From NCBI GenBank assembly GCA_964369385.1, contig CAYJEY010000004.1, positions 76,657-140,656 on the forward strand: a stretch of 64,000 nt of DNA, written 5' to 3'. The notes under the pieces were generated by a model that had not been told where the DNA came from, did not search any database, and worked only from the letters and a program-made list of their open reading frames with translations. Shown piece after piece: positions 33,826-42,822 of the stretch (within the stretch, counting starts at the first letter, position 1; every line of letters starts with the position of its first letter). This DNA is from CALVGQ01 sp964369385. GTDB lineage: Bacteria; Bacillota_I; Bacilli_A; Erysipelotrichales; Erysipelotrichaceae. Position numbers and translations under genes: made by a program.

Positions 33826-34708
33826 ATTCATTCAGTTTGAAAATTCTACATGGATTTTCTATCATGATTTGATCAAAGATTTTAATATCCATATGTTTTA
33901 AGAAAAGTTCTTTAAAGTCCTTAACAATATAATCAAGTCCTGGTTGACCTCCATAAGAATGTAAATAACTTGTTTTTCCAAAATCCTGCGAAATACAAAT
34001 TTGATGAATAAACCCATCCTTCACAAGTTTACTAACTAATTGAACTAGCCAGTCATCATGAGCCTGCGTTCTACCAATATGATCAAATCCCAAATTTACC
34101 CCTTGTTTAAGTAACTCATAGATAACACTCTCATTCTCTGACATATCAATATGGCCTAATAATACATGCTCATAATCAACACCATATTTTTTCAATAGTT
34201 CAAGTTGTTCGAGCGCACATGTTCCTTTATCACAATGGGTAGAAATTGGAATACCTGTTTTTAAGTGAACTCGGCAAACGGCTTCAATGCATCGTTTTTC
34301 ACTTGCCTTCACTTCATTGTAACTAGTTCCGAATTTTAAGGCACACTGTTTAAAATTAAACTGAGCAAGATCACGTAGTATAACTCGTTCAAGTTGATCT
34401 ACATCCATCCTTTTATGTTCAATAGATAAGAATTCATCTTTATGAAAACCACTAATAGGTAGTATACTTACACCACTTTGTCTTGCAAGCTCACTCATTG
34501 TATTTATACTTCTACCATAATTTATTGGGGTCATATCAATCAGTGTCGTTACACCGCTCTCATATAAGTCATTTAGATCACTCAATGCTTTAGCTTTATC
34601 GACCAATGTATATTGTTCATATTGAGCATCATCGATTTGCGGTTTTACCCACACATGCTCATGCACCAATACATAACTTTTTAACTTACCACTCTGCAAT
34701 TGTTCCAT
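33824..34708 (-). CDS. Phosphotriesterase-family lactonase-like hydrolase
   Basis: The 294-residue product has a TIM-barrel amidohydrolase metal site. VHEHVW (His16, His18), the bridging Lys in QCALKFGTS (about 122), His in ISTHCDKG (about 157), His in LLGHIDMS (about 185) and Asp in ISQDFGK (about 242) appear in the right order. Characterised relatives in Firmicutes hydrolyse phosphorylated sugar lactones. The third of three consecutive ATGs is used because GGAAG is 7 bases ahead. The gene overlaps the dehydratase gene and ends the operon, so it should open an aldonolactone or its phosphate before dehydration. Confidence 0.82.
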   Translation of the reverse strand: MEQLQSGKLKSYVLVHEHVWVKPQIDDAQYEQYTLVDKAKALSDLNDLYESGVTTLIDMTPINYGRSINTMSELARQSGVSILPISGFHKDEFLSIEHKRMDVDQLERVILRDLAQFNFKQCALKFGTSYNEVKASEKRCIEAVCRVHLKTGIPISTHCDKGTCALEQLELLKKYGVDYEHVLLGHIDMSENESVIYELLKQGVNLGFDHIGRTQAHDDWLVQLVSKLVKDGFIHQICISQDFGKTSYLHSYGGQPGLDYIVKDFKELFLKHMDIKIFDQIMIENPCRIFKLNE

Positions 34709-35834
34709 CATCATTCTTCCATGAAGGATTGGTCCAATTTAATTCTTCCTGAGCAACTTTTCTAACAAAGTCTTCATCTATCTCAATTCCTAATCCGGGT
34801 TTAGTTGGAATTTCTACATATCCATCTTTGTAGTAGAATATTTCTTTGTTTTTTACAAAGTCCAATAAATCAAAACCTTTATTATAATGAATTCCTAGAG
34901 ACTGCTCCTGGATGAACACGTTTGGTGTACATACATCGATTTGAAGTGTTGCAGCTAATGCAATTGGACCATAAGGTGCATGTGGAGCAACAGCTATATC
35001 ATGTGCTTCTGCCATCGCCGCAATTTTCTTTAACTCAAGTATTCCTCCTACTAGGGCAACATCGGGTTGAATGATATCAATAACACCCTCTTTAAAAATA
35101 TTTTTAAATGCCCACCTTGTATATAGCCTTTCTCCAGTTGCTAGAGGTGTAGATACTTGCATTGCAATAGATTTAAAATGCTCTTCATTCTCTGGAAGTA
35201 CAACTTCTTCTAAAAACATCAAATGGTAAGGTTCTAAAGCATTTGCTAGTACTTTTGCCATCGCTTTATGAACACGTCCATGGAAATCAATACCAATGTT
35301 TAATTTATAACCAAAAGCATCTCTTAGTGATTTAACTCTTTGAACTACAAGCTCAACTTTATCATAACTATCAATATAATGTAGCTCTTCTGTTGCATTC
35401 ATTTTTATGCTATCAAACCCTTTGTCGATGCGGTCCTGTGCTTGTGCAACAACATCTTCGGGGCGGTCTCCTCCAATCCAAGAATATACTTTGATTCGCT
35501 CTCTTGCCTTACCACCTAATAATTGCCATACAGGTACACCAAGTGCTTTTCCTTTAATATCCCATAATGCCATCTCAAAACCTGAAACAATTGTCGCTTG
35601 AATTGGACCACCTCTGAAAAATGAACGATGCATTTCTTGCCATAATCTTTCAATTTCAAAAGGATCTCTTCCCAATAAAATACGTTCTCCAATTTCATAT
35701 GCTCCTGCAATGACTGTTTTTGTCTTTGTACCAGAGATCATTTCACCCCAGCCACTAACTCCTTCGTCCGTATCAATTTTGATAAAAATCCAACGTGGTT
35801 TTATTTGAAATACTTCGATATTTATAATTTTCAT
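34686..35834 (-). CDS. dgoD: D-galactonate dehydratase-like enzyme (enolase superfamily)
   Basis: The 382-residue product aligns along its whole length with DgoD. Shared landmarks are VSGWGEMISGTKT, RGGPIQATIVSGFEMALWDIKGKALGVPVWQLLGG, KVYSWIGGDRPEDV, IGIDFHGRVHKAMAKVLANALEPYH (metal Asp and catalytic His), FLEEVV, TGERLYTR, HAPYGPIALAA and QEQSLGIHYNKG. DgoD turns D-galactonate into 2-keto-3-deoxygalactonate. No kinase gene is in this operon, so the real substrate may be a 6-phosphate made by the PTS. AGGTAAAATAT precedes the start. Confidence 0.85.
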   Translation of the reverse strand: MKIINIEVFQIKPRWIFIKIDTDEGVSGWGEMISGTKTKTVIAGAYEIGERILLGRDPFEIERLWQEMHRSFFRGGPIQATIVSGFEMALWDIKGKALGVPVWQLLGGKARERIKVYSWIGGDRPEDVVAQAQDRIDKGFDSIKMNATEELHYIDSYDKVELVVQRVKSLRDAFGYKLNIGIDFHGRVHKAMAKVLANALEPYHLMFLEEVVLPENEEHFKSIAMQVSTPLATGERLYTRWAFKNIFKEGVIDIIQPDVALVGGILELKKIAAMAEAHDIAVAPHAPYGPIALAATLQIDVCTPNVFIQEQSLGIHYNKGFDLLDFVKNKEIFYYKDGYVEIPTKPGLGIEIDEDFVRKVAQEELNWTNPSWKNDDGTIAEW

Positions 35835-35839
35835 ATATT

Positions 35840-37105
35840 TTACCTAAAGACCTGAGCACCAAGCCATAATAGGAAGGCAGTTAAGTGTGTTCCCATGTCT
35901 TCTGTGGAAATTAAAGTTACACCATCAGGTAATTGGAAACCACCTGCAATAGCCATTTGTGTATGAATATCTGCTAATGTAGTTGCAATAAATAACATAA
36001 TACATGTAATTACTATTGTTGATAATAATCCTTTTACTACATCACCTTTTGAGAAGGCCACCGGCCATGCAGCTAGCCACATTGCCATATATGCAATATC
36101 AGTAATTGGTAATAATTTATTAAAAGGAAGAACTACAGCTAAGATAAGAGTGATTGGAACCATTAATACCCCAACTGCAATTGCACTTTCATTTGCAATT
36201 GTTAATGCTGCGTCGATCCCAATATGAAAGTTCGAACCTTTAAACTTACGATTCAATATTGATTTAACTGATTCAGCGAACGGTAGTAATCCACTCATTA
36301 AAATTTGCATCATCTTTGGAGTAATTACCATTGTAGCAGCTGTATAAATTGCTGCTGTTAGAATACTATTTAATGGAAGCTGAGCCATAACACCAATAAG
36401 TGCTCCTAAGATTGTACCAATAATGAGTGGCTCACCTAATAAACCAAATTTTTTACTAATTGTCGCTGGATCTGCATGAATTTTATCAAGGAATGGAATT
36501 CTTGACCAAACTTTATCTAACAACCATGCTACAGGTGCCCAACAAATTGAATTTGAAGTCGGGAACGAAACACCTTCTAATCCAAAATACTCTTCACACA
36601 TTGGTTGTGTCCAATCGGCAAGTTTGAATGTAATCATAGCATCAATTGCAGCTGCAATCAAAGCTAAAATAGCATTTTGAGTTACTGCATAAACTAGCCC
36701 TGCAGAAACAATAAAGTGATTGTAACTCCAAAAGTCAACCATAACACATCGTGTCCATTTTAATACAAGCATCAGTACATTAACACCCAACACAACAAAC
36801 ACAACGATAGCAGCTAGAGAAAATGACCATGTAGCAGCTGCTCTAGCAGGCCATCCAACATCAATAATCGACGTTGATAACCCCCACTTCATTACCATTT
36901 GTTGTGCGATTGGACCAACAACAGCAACGAACTGATTGATGACCATTAAGACTCCTAGAAATCCAACACCTGTCATTAATGCAGATTTCAGAAGTACATT
37001 CATTTTTATCCTTAGAAATAAACCAATAATAACAATGACGATTGGCATCATTATAGCTGGACCTAAACTTGCAACATAATTTAAAAAATCAATAACCCCA
37101 TTCAT
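35840..37105 (-). CDS. PTS galactitol-type EIIC permease
   Basis: The 421-residue product has about 11-12 membrane segments and the EIIC-Gat pattern: VGFLGVLMVINQFVAVVGPIAQQMV, DVGWPARAAATWSF (about 82-95), LADWTQPMCEEYFGLEGVSFPTSNS (about 158-182) and LGEPLIIGTILGALIGV. It carries the sugar through the membrane while EIIB phosphorylates it. The neighbours (DgoD, aldolase, lactonase) argue for a sugar acid or lactone, not galactitol. The start is 3 bases after the EIIB stop. Confidence 0.9.
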   Translation of the reverse strand: MNGVIDFLNYVASLGPAIMMPIVIVIIGLFLRIKMNVLLKSALMTGVGFLGVLMVINQFVAVVGPIAQQMVMKWGLSTSIIDVGWPARAAATWSFSLAAIVVFVVLGVNVLMLVLKWTRCVMVDFWSYNHFIVSAGLVYAVTQNAILALIAAAIDAMITFKLADWTQPMCEEYFGLEGVSFPTSNSICWAPVAWLLDKVWSRIPFLDKIHADPATISKKFGLLGEPLIIGTILGALIGVMAQLPLNSILTAAIYTAATMVITPKMMQILMSGLLPFAESVKSILNRKFKGSNFHIGIDAALTIANESAIAVGVLMVPITLILAVVLPFNKLLPITDIAYMAMWLAAWPVAFSKGDVVKGLLSTIVITCIMLFIATTLADIHTQMAIAGGFQLPDGVTLISTEDMGTHLTAFLLWLGAQVFR

Positions 37106-37108
37106 TTT

Positions 37109-37411
37109 TTATTCCCCACCTTCTGTTTTCAAGAAATCAATAATTTTTTCCATTGTAACGTCTTCATTAACACCTGTAATAAAACTTGTACCTTTAATGA
37201 TTGGTACACCCTTAGCTTGTTCTTCTTTGAGTGCACCCGTTGGAATGACCAAGATTGGATGATACAATTCAACATTTCCTGGTACCTCTGCAAACTTACA
37301 TTGAATAATTTTGATTTTTAACCCTTCTTGATTTATCCGATCCGTAATTTTTTGAATCACAACAGATGACGTAATCATAGATGAACCACAGCATACAATA
37401 ATTGTTTTCAT
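37109..37411 (-). CDS. PTS galactitol-type EIIB
   Basis: The 100-residue cytoplasmic protein starts MKTIIVCCGSSMITSSVVIQK. The phosphorylated cysteine is one of the two at residues 8-9, in the CGSSxxTS loop. It takes phosphate from EIIA and passes it to the sugar bound by EIIC. The ATG overlaps the EIIA stop (ATGA type), and GAGGATATT precedes it. The length is normal for EIIB-Gat. Confidence 0.9.
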   Translation of the reverse strand: MKTIIVCCGSSMITSSVVIQKITDRINQEGLKIKIIQCKFAEVPGNVELYHPILVIPTGALKEEQAKGVPIIKGTSFITGVNEDVTMEKIIDFLKTEGGE

Positions 37412-37863
37412 AATATCCTCTTTTCTAATAATTTAACAATTTCTTCAGTAGATGTAGCTTGTTGTATTTGTTGCATTACTTCAGATTGAATCAATGCAAT
37501 TATTTGTTGTAAGACTTCCATGTGTTTACTTTCTTCTTTTAATATTAGATTAAACACAATTTGTACTGGAATCTTACTTTCTAAATCTTCCATGTTTCCC
37601 CACATGATCGGATGTTCTAGTTTACTCACCACAATGAGTGTATCCAATACTTTCTTTGAATTCGTATGAGGAATTGCAATATTCATGTATTTCGTAACAA
37701 TGCCAGTTGGAAATTCAATTTCTCTTTCCATTAGTTCTTCTAAATAACCACTAGTTACAATGCCATTCGCTTCTAATTTTTGGCACACATGAGTAAGTAG
37801 TTCTTCTTGACTTAATTTTTTTTCAATGATTTTAATGTACTCATGTCGAATTAGTTTACTCAT
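37408..37863 (-). CDS. PTS EIIA (fructose/mannitol/galactitol type)
   Basis: The 151-residue product is an EIIA type-2 domain. EFPTGIVTKYMNIAIPHTNSK holds the phosphorylated His in IPHT (about residue 66), and the family's closing helices lie around 115-148. It accepts phosphate from HPr. AAGGAG lies in the end of the aldolase gene, with an 8-base overlap. A second EIIA-like frame, part of the regulator, is at 38566-39096. Confidence 0.9.
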   Translation of the reverse strand: MSKLIRHEYIKIIEKKLSQEELLTHVCQKLEANGIVTSGYLEELMEREIEFPTGIVTKYMNIAIPHTNSKKVLDTLIVVSKLEHPIMWGNMEDLESKIPVQIVFNLILKEESKHMEVLQQIIALIQSEVMQQIQQATSTEEIVKLLEKRIL

Positions 37864-38482
37864 CCCAATACTCCTTTACAACTTTAGCGATTATTGCAAG
37901 TCGTTTTTCTAACCCTTGATAATCATTTAGTTGACTTTCCTTTTGATTAAACAACGATGAACCAATACCTACATAGCTTGCACCACCCTCATAAAACTCT
38001 CGAATGTTTTCTGCACTAACTCCGCCAACTGCCATTAAAGGTAATGGACCTAATGGAGCTTGAATACTTTTACAGTAATTCTTTCCCAGTGCGTTTGCAG
38101 GGAATACTTTTATTAAGTCTGCACCTTTACTTGCCATCTCATGAATTTCAGTTGGTGTCATCGCTCCTGGAATAATCAACATTCCTTCTGCATGGGCGTA
38201 TTTAATCATTTCATCACTTGCCAATACTGGAGATAAAGCAAACTGTGCGCCCGCTTGCGCTACAAGTTTAAGTTGATCGAAATTGATTACCGTACCAGCA
38301 CCAATCTTTGTATGTTGTAATGCTAGTCCTGACAGCTCTTCAATAATTTCTATTGCATCATTTGAGTTAAGTGTTACCTCCAGAGCAAAACATTGATATT
38401 GATCCGCTTTTTTTGCAATCTCCACACACTGATGTTTTGGAATATTTCTTAAGATGATTGTTGCCCTTGGATATTTTTTCAT
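37856..38482 (-). CDS. eda: 2-keto-3-deoxy-6-phosphogluconate/galactonate aldolase
   Basis: ATG 38482 (MKKYPRATIILRN) is used; AGGAAAGGA precedes it. The 208-residue class I aldolase has FALEVTLNSNDA with the Glu acid/base (about 37), AGTVINFDQ, FALSPVLASDE, LIIPGAMTPTE, the Schiff-base Lys in DLIKVFPANALGKNY (about 127) and LMAVGGVSAENI. It splits KDPG or its galacto isomer into pyruvate and glyceraldehyde 3-phosphate. With the DgoD-like gene the galacto form is more likely. It is the first gene of the operon and lies after a terminator. Confidence 0.88.
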   Translation of the reverse strand: MKKYPRATIILRNIPKHQCVEIAKKADQYQCFALEVTLNSNDAIEIIEELSGLALQHTKIGAGTVINFDQLKLVAQAGAQFALSPVLASDEMIKYAHAEGMLIIPGAMTPTEIHEMASKGADLIKVFPANALGKNYCKSIQAPLGPLPLMAVGGVSAENIREFYEGGASYVGIGSSLFNQKESQLNDYQGLEKRLAIIAKVVKEYWDE

Positions 38483-38530
38483 AGTGTTTTTTCCTTTCCT
38501 AATTTCACTATAACGAAACACAAGTAAAAG

Positions 38531-38574
38531 AAAAAGCACTTAAATTGCATAAATTCATGTGCAAATTAAGTGCT
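38531..38574 (-). terminator. Terminator between regulator and sugar-acid operon
   Basis: Minus strand: AGCACTTAA, one mismatch, TTGC pairs with GCAA and TTAAGTGCT around 12 bases, then T. The stop codon of the EIIA-like frame lies in the stem. Confidence 0.8.
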
Positions 38575-39096
38575 AGAGAATAAATAGTTAGAAAATTCAT
38601 AGTATTTATCATCTACTTCATTTAATCTTTGATTAAACTCATCATCCTCGAACATTTGATGTAATCGTTGTATTAAGGTTAAATGCGATGAGTAATCCAC
38701 CAATGATACGAGCATTACTTTATTGACATACACATCTTGAATACAAATAGGTTCTGTTAAGTGTGCAACACTTAATCCCAACCTATTTGAATGATTAATC
38801 TGAGCATGTCCTAGAAGGTATCCATTGTTATAAACCATATAAGGTCCATATTCTTCAATGTTATTCACGATTTCTTGGACATACTCCTCTTTAATATAGA
38901 AATCATTTAATAAAGGGCTCGCAACTCGCCAAATGATTTCCTTCCAATTTTGATGCCTACTCGAATCTAATTCTATGCAGTACTTTGGTAAGAAGACAAA
39001 TTTATTATTTTCTTCAACTTGTTTTCGAATTGAAAACTGTTTGAGTTCCGTTGAGATAAGTTCCAATTTTTTTTGTTCAACATAAGGAGTAATCAC
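38566..39096 (-). CDS. EIIA-like C-terminal domain of the split PRD regulator
   Basis: The 176-residue frame begins at GTG 39096 with no convincing ribosome-binding site. It has the EIIA type-2 layout, with the phospho-His candidate in YLLGHAQINHSNRLGLSV (about 110-127). It is in the same frame as the regulator gene before it. Only one TAA (39115-39117) and six sense codons separate the two. I read it as the C-terminal domain of one original protein of about 650 residues. It may be silent, made by readthrough, or translated by itself. Confidence 0.7.
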   Translation of the reverse strand: MITPYVEQKKLELISTELKQFSIRKQVEENNKFVFLPKYCIELDSSRHQNWKEIIWRVASPLLNDFYIKEEYVQEIVNNIEEYGPYMVYNNGYLLGHAQINHSNRLGLSVAHLTEPICIQDVYVNKVMLVSLVDYSSHLTLIQRLHQMFEDDEFNQRLNEVDDKYYEFSNYLFSST

Positions 39097-39114
39097 TTTT
39101 ATGACTTCTTCAAT

Positions 39115-40518
39115 TTATATAAAATTTTCTAATAACTCACTCTTGATTTTTGTCATTATTCTAAAACGATCATCACAAGTTAATATTGAATGAACACGAA
39201 TACTATCAAGTCGTTTATCAAGTTCCATTGTTGAAACTATACATTGATAACCACGAAAGTCGATTGAATCTTCATATTTATCCCGACATTCTACACTAAT
39301 ATTGTTTTGCAAGGCTTCAATTTCACTTTTTATAGCATAGACAACACTGCTCCCTTTATCACAAATAAGTAATACCTGAATGGATTGTGTACTTTTACTT
39401 CGTTGTTTTAAATAGCCCGCTACATAAAGTGTAATAAATGCTATCTCACTATCTGTAATCAGCGTTTTATATTTTTTTTCGACTGCTTGGCAAGCAACTC
39501 TTACTGCTTGAAAACTTGCTTCATATCTTTCTTTTACTTCTTCTACAAGCGAATTATCGACAATAATACCATACTTAAAACGAATACTCGATTGCCCTAT
39601 ATGTTGGTATAATTTTTCAATTAATAGTTCATCTGTAATGTGTATCCCTGTAATCATATGTAGACATGTAATCATTTCCTCTACCAATTCTTTAACATTT
39701 TCTAAATCACATCCATACTCACTAACCCTTGAACATGAAAGAATATTTGCAAAATATGCTGCCTCATTATCTGATAGGTCAGCATAAATCCCTCTAATAT
39801 ACTGGTATTCAATTTCATGAATTTTTTGTTCATTGTACTCATCTATACTTAAATTATTTTTATTAACACAAAGTAGTGCAGCCAATCCAAGCAATGTATT
39901 ATCGTGATAACAAAGATTAGTAGTATGTTCAAATTGTTTAAGACTTCGATATATATTGATTGAATTAACATTGTGATAGTTTGTATTCAAAGACAAACGA
40001 TTTAATAAAGGTATAAGTAAAGAGTAAAAATATAAAAACGCTCTTCTTTGGTCAATCTTATTCCCCACAACTACATAGCCTTTACTTGTAGATACAATCT
40101 TAAGTTTAAATGTTTTTATTTTCCTTCTTAATTCACATAGATCATTCGTAATGACCGTTTTACTATAGTCTAAACTAGTTTGCAAGTCGAGGAACTTAAT
40201 TTCTTTGCTTGATGAAAAGATTTCACAATAAATACGCGCTACACGTTGTTGATGACTGAGTGTAATTTCATCTTCAACATTAATTAATGATTGAAAAAAA
40301 TTAAGCTGTTCACAAGAAAATGAAATTCCTTTCTTAGATTGATTTACAACACGAGGAATTTTTTTTCGGTCTAATTCTTTATTTAATTCTTCAATAAAAT
40401 AGTATACATTTCTTCTTGAGATTAGAAGTTTATGTGATAATACATCAATATTGATTGAATCATTACATTTCATCACTTCTAGTAAGTTGAATAACTTCTC
40501 ATTAAATGAGTATCGCAT
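39115..40518 (-). CDS. PRD-containing BglG/MtlR-type regulator, cut by an in-frame stop
   Basis: ATG 40518 (MRYSFNEKLFNLLEVMK) follows GGGAGGGAC. The 467-residue product has two helix-turn-helix regions (IDVLSHKLLISRRNVYYFI, about 25-43; LDLQTSLDYSKTVITNDLCEL, about 106-126). PRD1 and PRD2 follow (about 180-385), and an EIIB-Gat-like domain with VLLICDKGSSVVYAI (about 394-408). In MtlR/LicR-type activators an EIIA domain follows, and here that part is behind a TAA. PTS phosphorylation of the PRDs normally tunes such activators. Its location just before the sugar-acid operon suggests that is the target. Confidence 0.82.
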   Translation of the reverse strand: MRYSFNEKLFNLLEVMKCNDSINIDVLSHKLLISRRNVYYFIEELNKELDRKKIPRVVNQSKKGISFSCEQLNFFQSLINVEDEITLSHQQRVARIYCEIFSSSKEIKFLDLQTSLDYSKTVITNDLCELRRKIKTFKLKIVSTSKGYVVVGNKIDQRRAFLYFYSLLIPLLNRLSLNTNYHNVNSINIYRSLKQFEHTTNLCYHDNTLLGLAALLCVNKNNLSIDEYNEQKIHEIEYQYIRGIYADLSDNEAAYFANILSCSRVSEYGCDLENVKELVEEMITCLHMITGIHITDELLIEKLYQHIGQSSIRFKYGIIVDNSLVEEVKERYEASFQAVRVACQAVEKKYKTLITDSEIAFITLYVAGYLKQRSKSTQSIQVLLICDKGSSVVYAIKSEIEALQNNISVECRDKYEDSIDFRGYQCIVSTMELDKRLDSIRVHSILTCDDRFRIMTKIKSELLENFI

Positions 40519-40663
40519 TTGTCCCTCCCATATATAATATTTATATACTTTAATATTACATATCATTAATACATATATTATATAAAGGCAACAAACTAAA
40601 GTCGAATTAGACAAATAAATGAAATTATTTTTATTAAATCAATACAAACAATTACATCATCAT

Positions 40664-40696
40664 GAAAAAAACCAAGCTTTATATTAACTTGGTTTA
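40664..40696 (-). terminator. Terminator of the liv operon
   Basis: AAACCAAG pairs with CTTGGTTT around 11 bases, followed by T on the minus strand, 13 bases after the CBS-ACT gene. Confidence 0.85.
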
Positions 40697-40708
40697 TTAT
40701 TTATCATA

Positions 40709-41335
40709 TTATCGTGCCACAAACCCATTTTCTTTAAGGTTAACGAGCATTTCTTTTTTGTCCACATTAGCTGCACGAATCACTACCTCGATTGTGTTTG
40801 GTAAGTGATGTACTGCAAGGCTTGTGATTAAACCATTTTGTGTAAAAAACAAGTTAGTAAGCTTTGCCAGAACACCTGGTTTATCTTCTTCGATTTCAAT
40901 CACATAACGATCTCCATCAGCGTAGTAGCCAAGAACGTCAATGAAGGCATCAAAGATGTCATTTTGAGTAATGATTCCTTCAACTGTATTCTCTTTATCT
41001 ACAACAACCAAGCATCCAATATCAGCTTTACGCATACGTACTGCTGCTTCGACAAGCAAGTCATCTGGATGTATCGCAATTACATCGCGAATCATAATTT
41101 CCTCAACATTATTTTTACTCAATAAGTAATTCAATTCATGACGAGATAAGCTCGTAGCTTTGCTTGGCATATTCTCAAGGATAACCCCTGCTGTAATCAA
41201 GCCAATCAATTTAGTTCCTTCTACTACTGGAATACGATGAAAATCATGTTGCTCCATCATTTCATACGCACTAAGAATTGATGTATCTTTTGTAATACAA
41301 GTTGGATTTTGAGTCATTTTGTCTCTTACATACAT
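40709..41335 (-). CDS. CBS-CBS-ACT domain protein
   Basis: The 208-residue soluble protein has a CBS pair, about residues 1-60 (MTQNPTCITKDTSILSAYEMM, RIPVVEGTKLIGLITAG) and 75-135 (MIRDVIAIHPDDLLVEAAVRM, LVVVDKENTVEGIITQNDIF). An ACT domain follows, about 143-205 (YVIEIEEDKPGVLAKLTNLF). CBS pairs bind adenine nucleotides or SAM, and ACT domains bind amino acids. As the last gene of a branched-chain amino acid transporter operon, starting 4 bases after livF, it is a good candidate for sensing the transported amino acid. Its effector target is unknown. Confidence 0.85.
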   Translation of the reverse strand: MYVRDKMTQNPTCITKDTSILSAYEMMEQHDFHRIPVVEGTKLIGLITAGVILENMPSKATSLSRHELNYLLSKNNVEEIMIRDVIAIHPDDLLVEAAVRMRKADIGCLVVVDKENTVEGIITQNDIFDAFIDVLGYYADGDRYVIEIEEDKPGVLAKLTNLFFTQNGLITSLAVHHLPNTIEVVIRAANVDKKEMLVNLKENGFVAR

Positions 41336-41339
41336 TGTC

Positions 41340-42044
41340 TTATCCTCCTAAATATGCTTTTTGAATTTCATCACTTGAAGCCAGTTCTTCTCCTGTTCCT
41401 GATAATACAATTTTTCCATTTTCAATGACATAAGCACGTTGGGCAATACTTAATGCCATCTTTGCATTTTGTTCAACAAGTAAAATGGTCGTCCCTTGTT
41501 GATTAATTTCTTTAATAATCGCAAAGATTTCTTTTACTAGAAGTGGTGATAATCCCATACTTGGCTCATCTAATAACAATAATTTGGGTTTAGCCATGAG
41601 TGCACGTCCCATAGCAAGCATTTGTTGTTCCCCACCACTAAGTGTTCCTGCTAGCTGTTTCTTACGCTCTAATAAGCGTGGAAACTTCTCATATACATTT
41701 TGAATATCTTGTTCAATTCCATCTTTATCATTTCTAAGGTAGGCACCCATTAAAAGATTCTCTTGAACACTCATCTGAGGAAATATTCTTCTTCCCTCAG
41801 GAACTTGCGTTAAACCACTTGCCACAATTTTTTTAGTATCTATTTTACTAATTGTATCTCCTAAGAATATTATTTCACCTTCTGAGCATTTAATCAAGCC
41901 ACTTAATGTATGAAGTAGTGTTGTTTTACCAGCACCATTGGCTCCAATCAAGGCAACAACCTCCCCTTGATTAACCTCCAGACTCACTCCTTTTAAGGCA
42001 TGTACCATTCCATAATGAACATTTAAATTATTTACTTTTAACAT
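41340..42044 (-). CDS. livF: Branched-chain amino acid ABC transporter ATPase LivF
   Basis: ATG 42044 (MLKVNNLNVHYGMVHALKGVS) follows GAGAGGATT. The 234-residue ATPase has Walker A GANGAGKTT (about 36-44), Q-loop region VPEGRRIFPQMSVQENL, signature LSGGEQQMLAMGRAL (about 134-148), Walker B LLLLDEPSMGLSP and the switch His replaced by Gln in LLVEQN. VPEGR...VEQN is the classical LivF hallmark, against IEHD in LivG. It drives uptake of Leu/Ile/Val-type amino acids. Confidence 0.95.
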   Translation of the reverse strand: MLKVNNLNVHYGMVHALKGVSLEVNQGEVVALIGANGAGKTTLLHTLSGLIKCSEGEIIFLGDTISKIDTKKIVASGLTQVPEGRRIFPQMSVQENLLMGAYLRNDKDGIEQDIQNVYEKFPRLLERKKQLAGTLSGGEQQMLAMGRALMAKPKLLLLDEPSMGLSPLLVKEIFAIIKEINQQGTTILLVEQNAKMALSIAQRAYVIENGKIVLSGTGEELASSDEIQKAYLGG

Positions 42045-42048
42045 ACGT

Positions 42049-42822
42049 TTAATCCTCTCCCAAATAAGCTTCAATTACTCGCTTATTATTTCTGATTTCA
42101 TGAGGTGTACCAGTTGCAATTAAACGACCATAATCAAGGACATAAATCCGTTCACATATTTTCATAACCAAAGACATATCATGTTCAATTAAAATGATTG
42201 TCAGATTGAACTGTTTCTTGATTTGTTGAATTAAATCAGTCAATTCATTTGTTTCTTGTGGATTCATCCCCGCTGCAGGTTCATCTAAAAATAATATTTT
42301 AGGTTGGGTTGCCAGTGCACGGGCAATTTCTAATCGGCGTTGCTCTCCATATGGTAAGTTTTTTGCCAGTAAGTCCATCTTATGATCCAATTTAATCACT
42401 TTAAGCAACTCAACTGCTTGCTCATGAATTTTACGCTCTTCGCTGTAGTAGCTTGGTAATCGTAAAAGAGTCGATACTAATCCATATTTAATGTGACGAT
42501 TCATCGCAATTTTTACATTGTCCAATACCGATAACTCTTTAAATAGGCGAATATTTTGAAATGTTCTAGCCAACCCTAGACTAGTTACAACATAAGGTTT
42601 CTTTCCACCAATACTGACCATTTGATTATCCACATTACACTCAATTGTACCAGAACTTGGCTCATACACCCCAGTAAGTAGATTAAACAATGTTGTTTTT
42701 CCAGCACCATTTGGTCCAATTAATCCTATTAACTCTTGTGAGTGAAGTTCAAGATTTACTTCACTTACAGCTGTTAAACCACCAAAATTTTTGGTTAGAT
42801 TTGTTACTTTTAATACACTCAT
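42049..42822 (-). CDS. livG: Branched-chain amino acid ABC transporter ATPase LivG
   Basis: The 257-residue ATPase has Walker A GPNGAGKTT (about 36-44), GLARTFQNIRLFKELSVLDNV with the Q-loop, LPYGEQRRLEIARALA as signature (YGEQ in place of SGGQ, normal for LivG), Walker B ILFLDEPAAGMNP and switch LIEHDMSLV. GGAGGCGAAACA precedes the ATG, which overlaps the livM stop by 4 bases. It forms the ATPase pair with LivF. Confidence 0.95.
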   Translation of the reverse strand: MSVLKVTNLTKNFGGLTAVSEVNLELHSQELIGLIGPNGAGKTTLFNLLTGVYEPSSGTIECNVDNQMVSIGGKKPYVVTSLGLARTFQNIRLFKELSVLDNVKIAMNRHIKYGLVSTLLRLPSYYSEERKIHEQAVELLKVIKLDHKMDLLAKNLPYGEQRRLEIARALATQPKILFLDEPAAGMNPQETNELTDLIQQIKKQFNLTIILIEHDMSLVMKICERIYVLDYGRLIATGTPHEIRNNKRVIEAYLGED

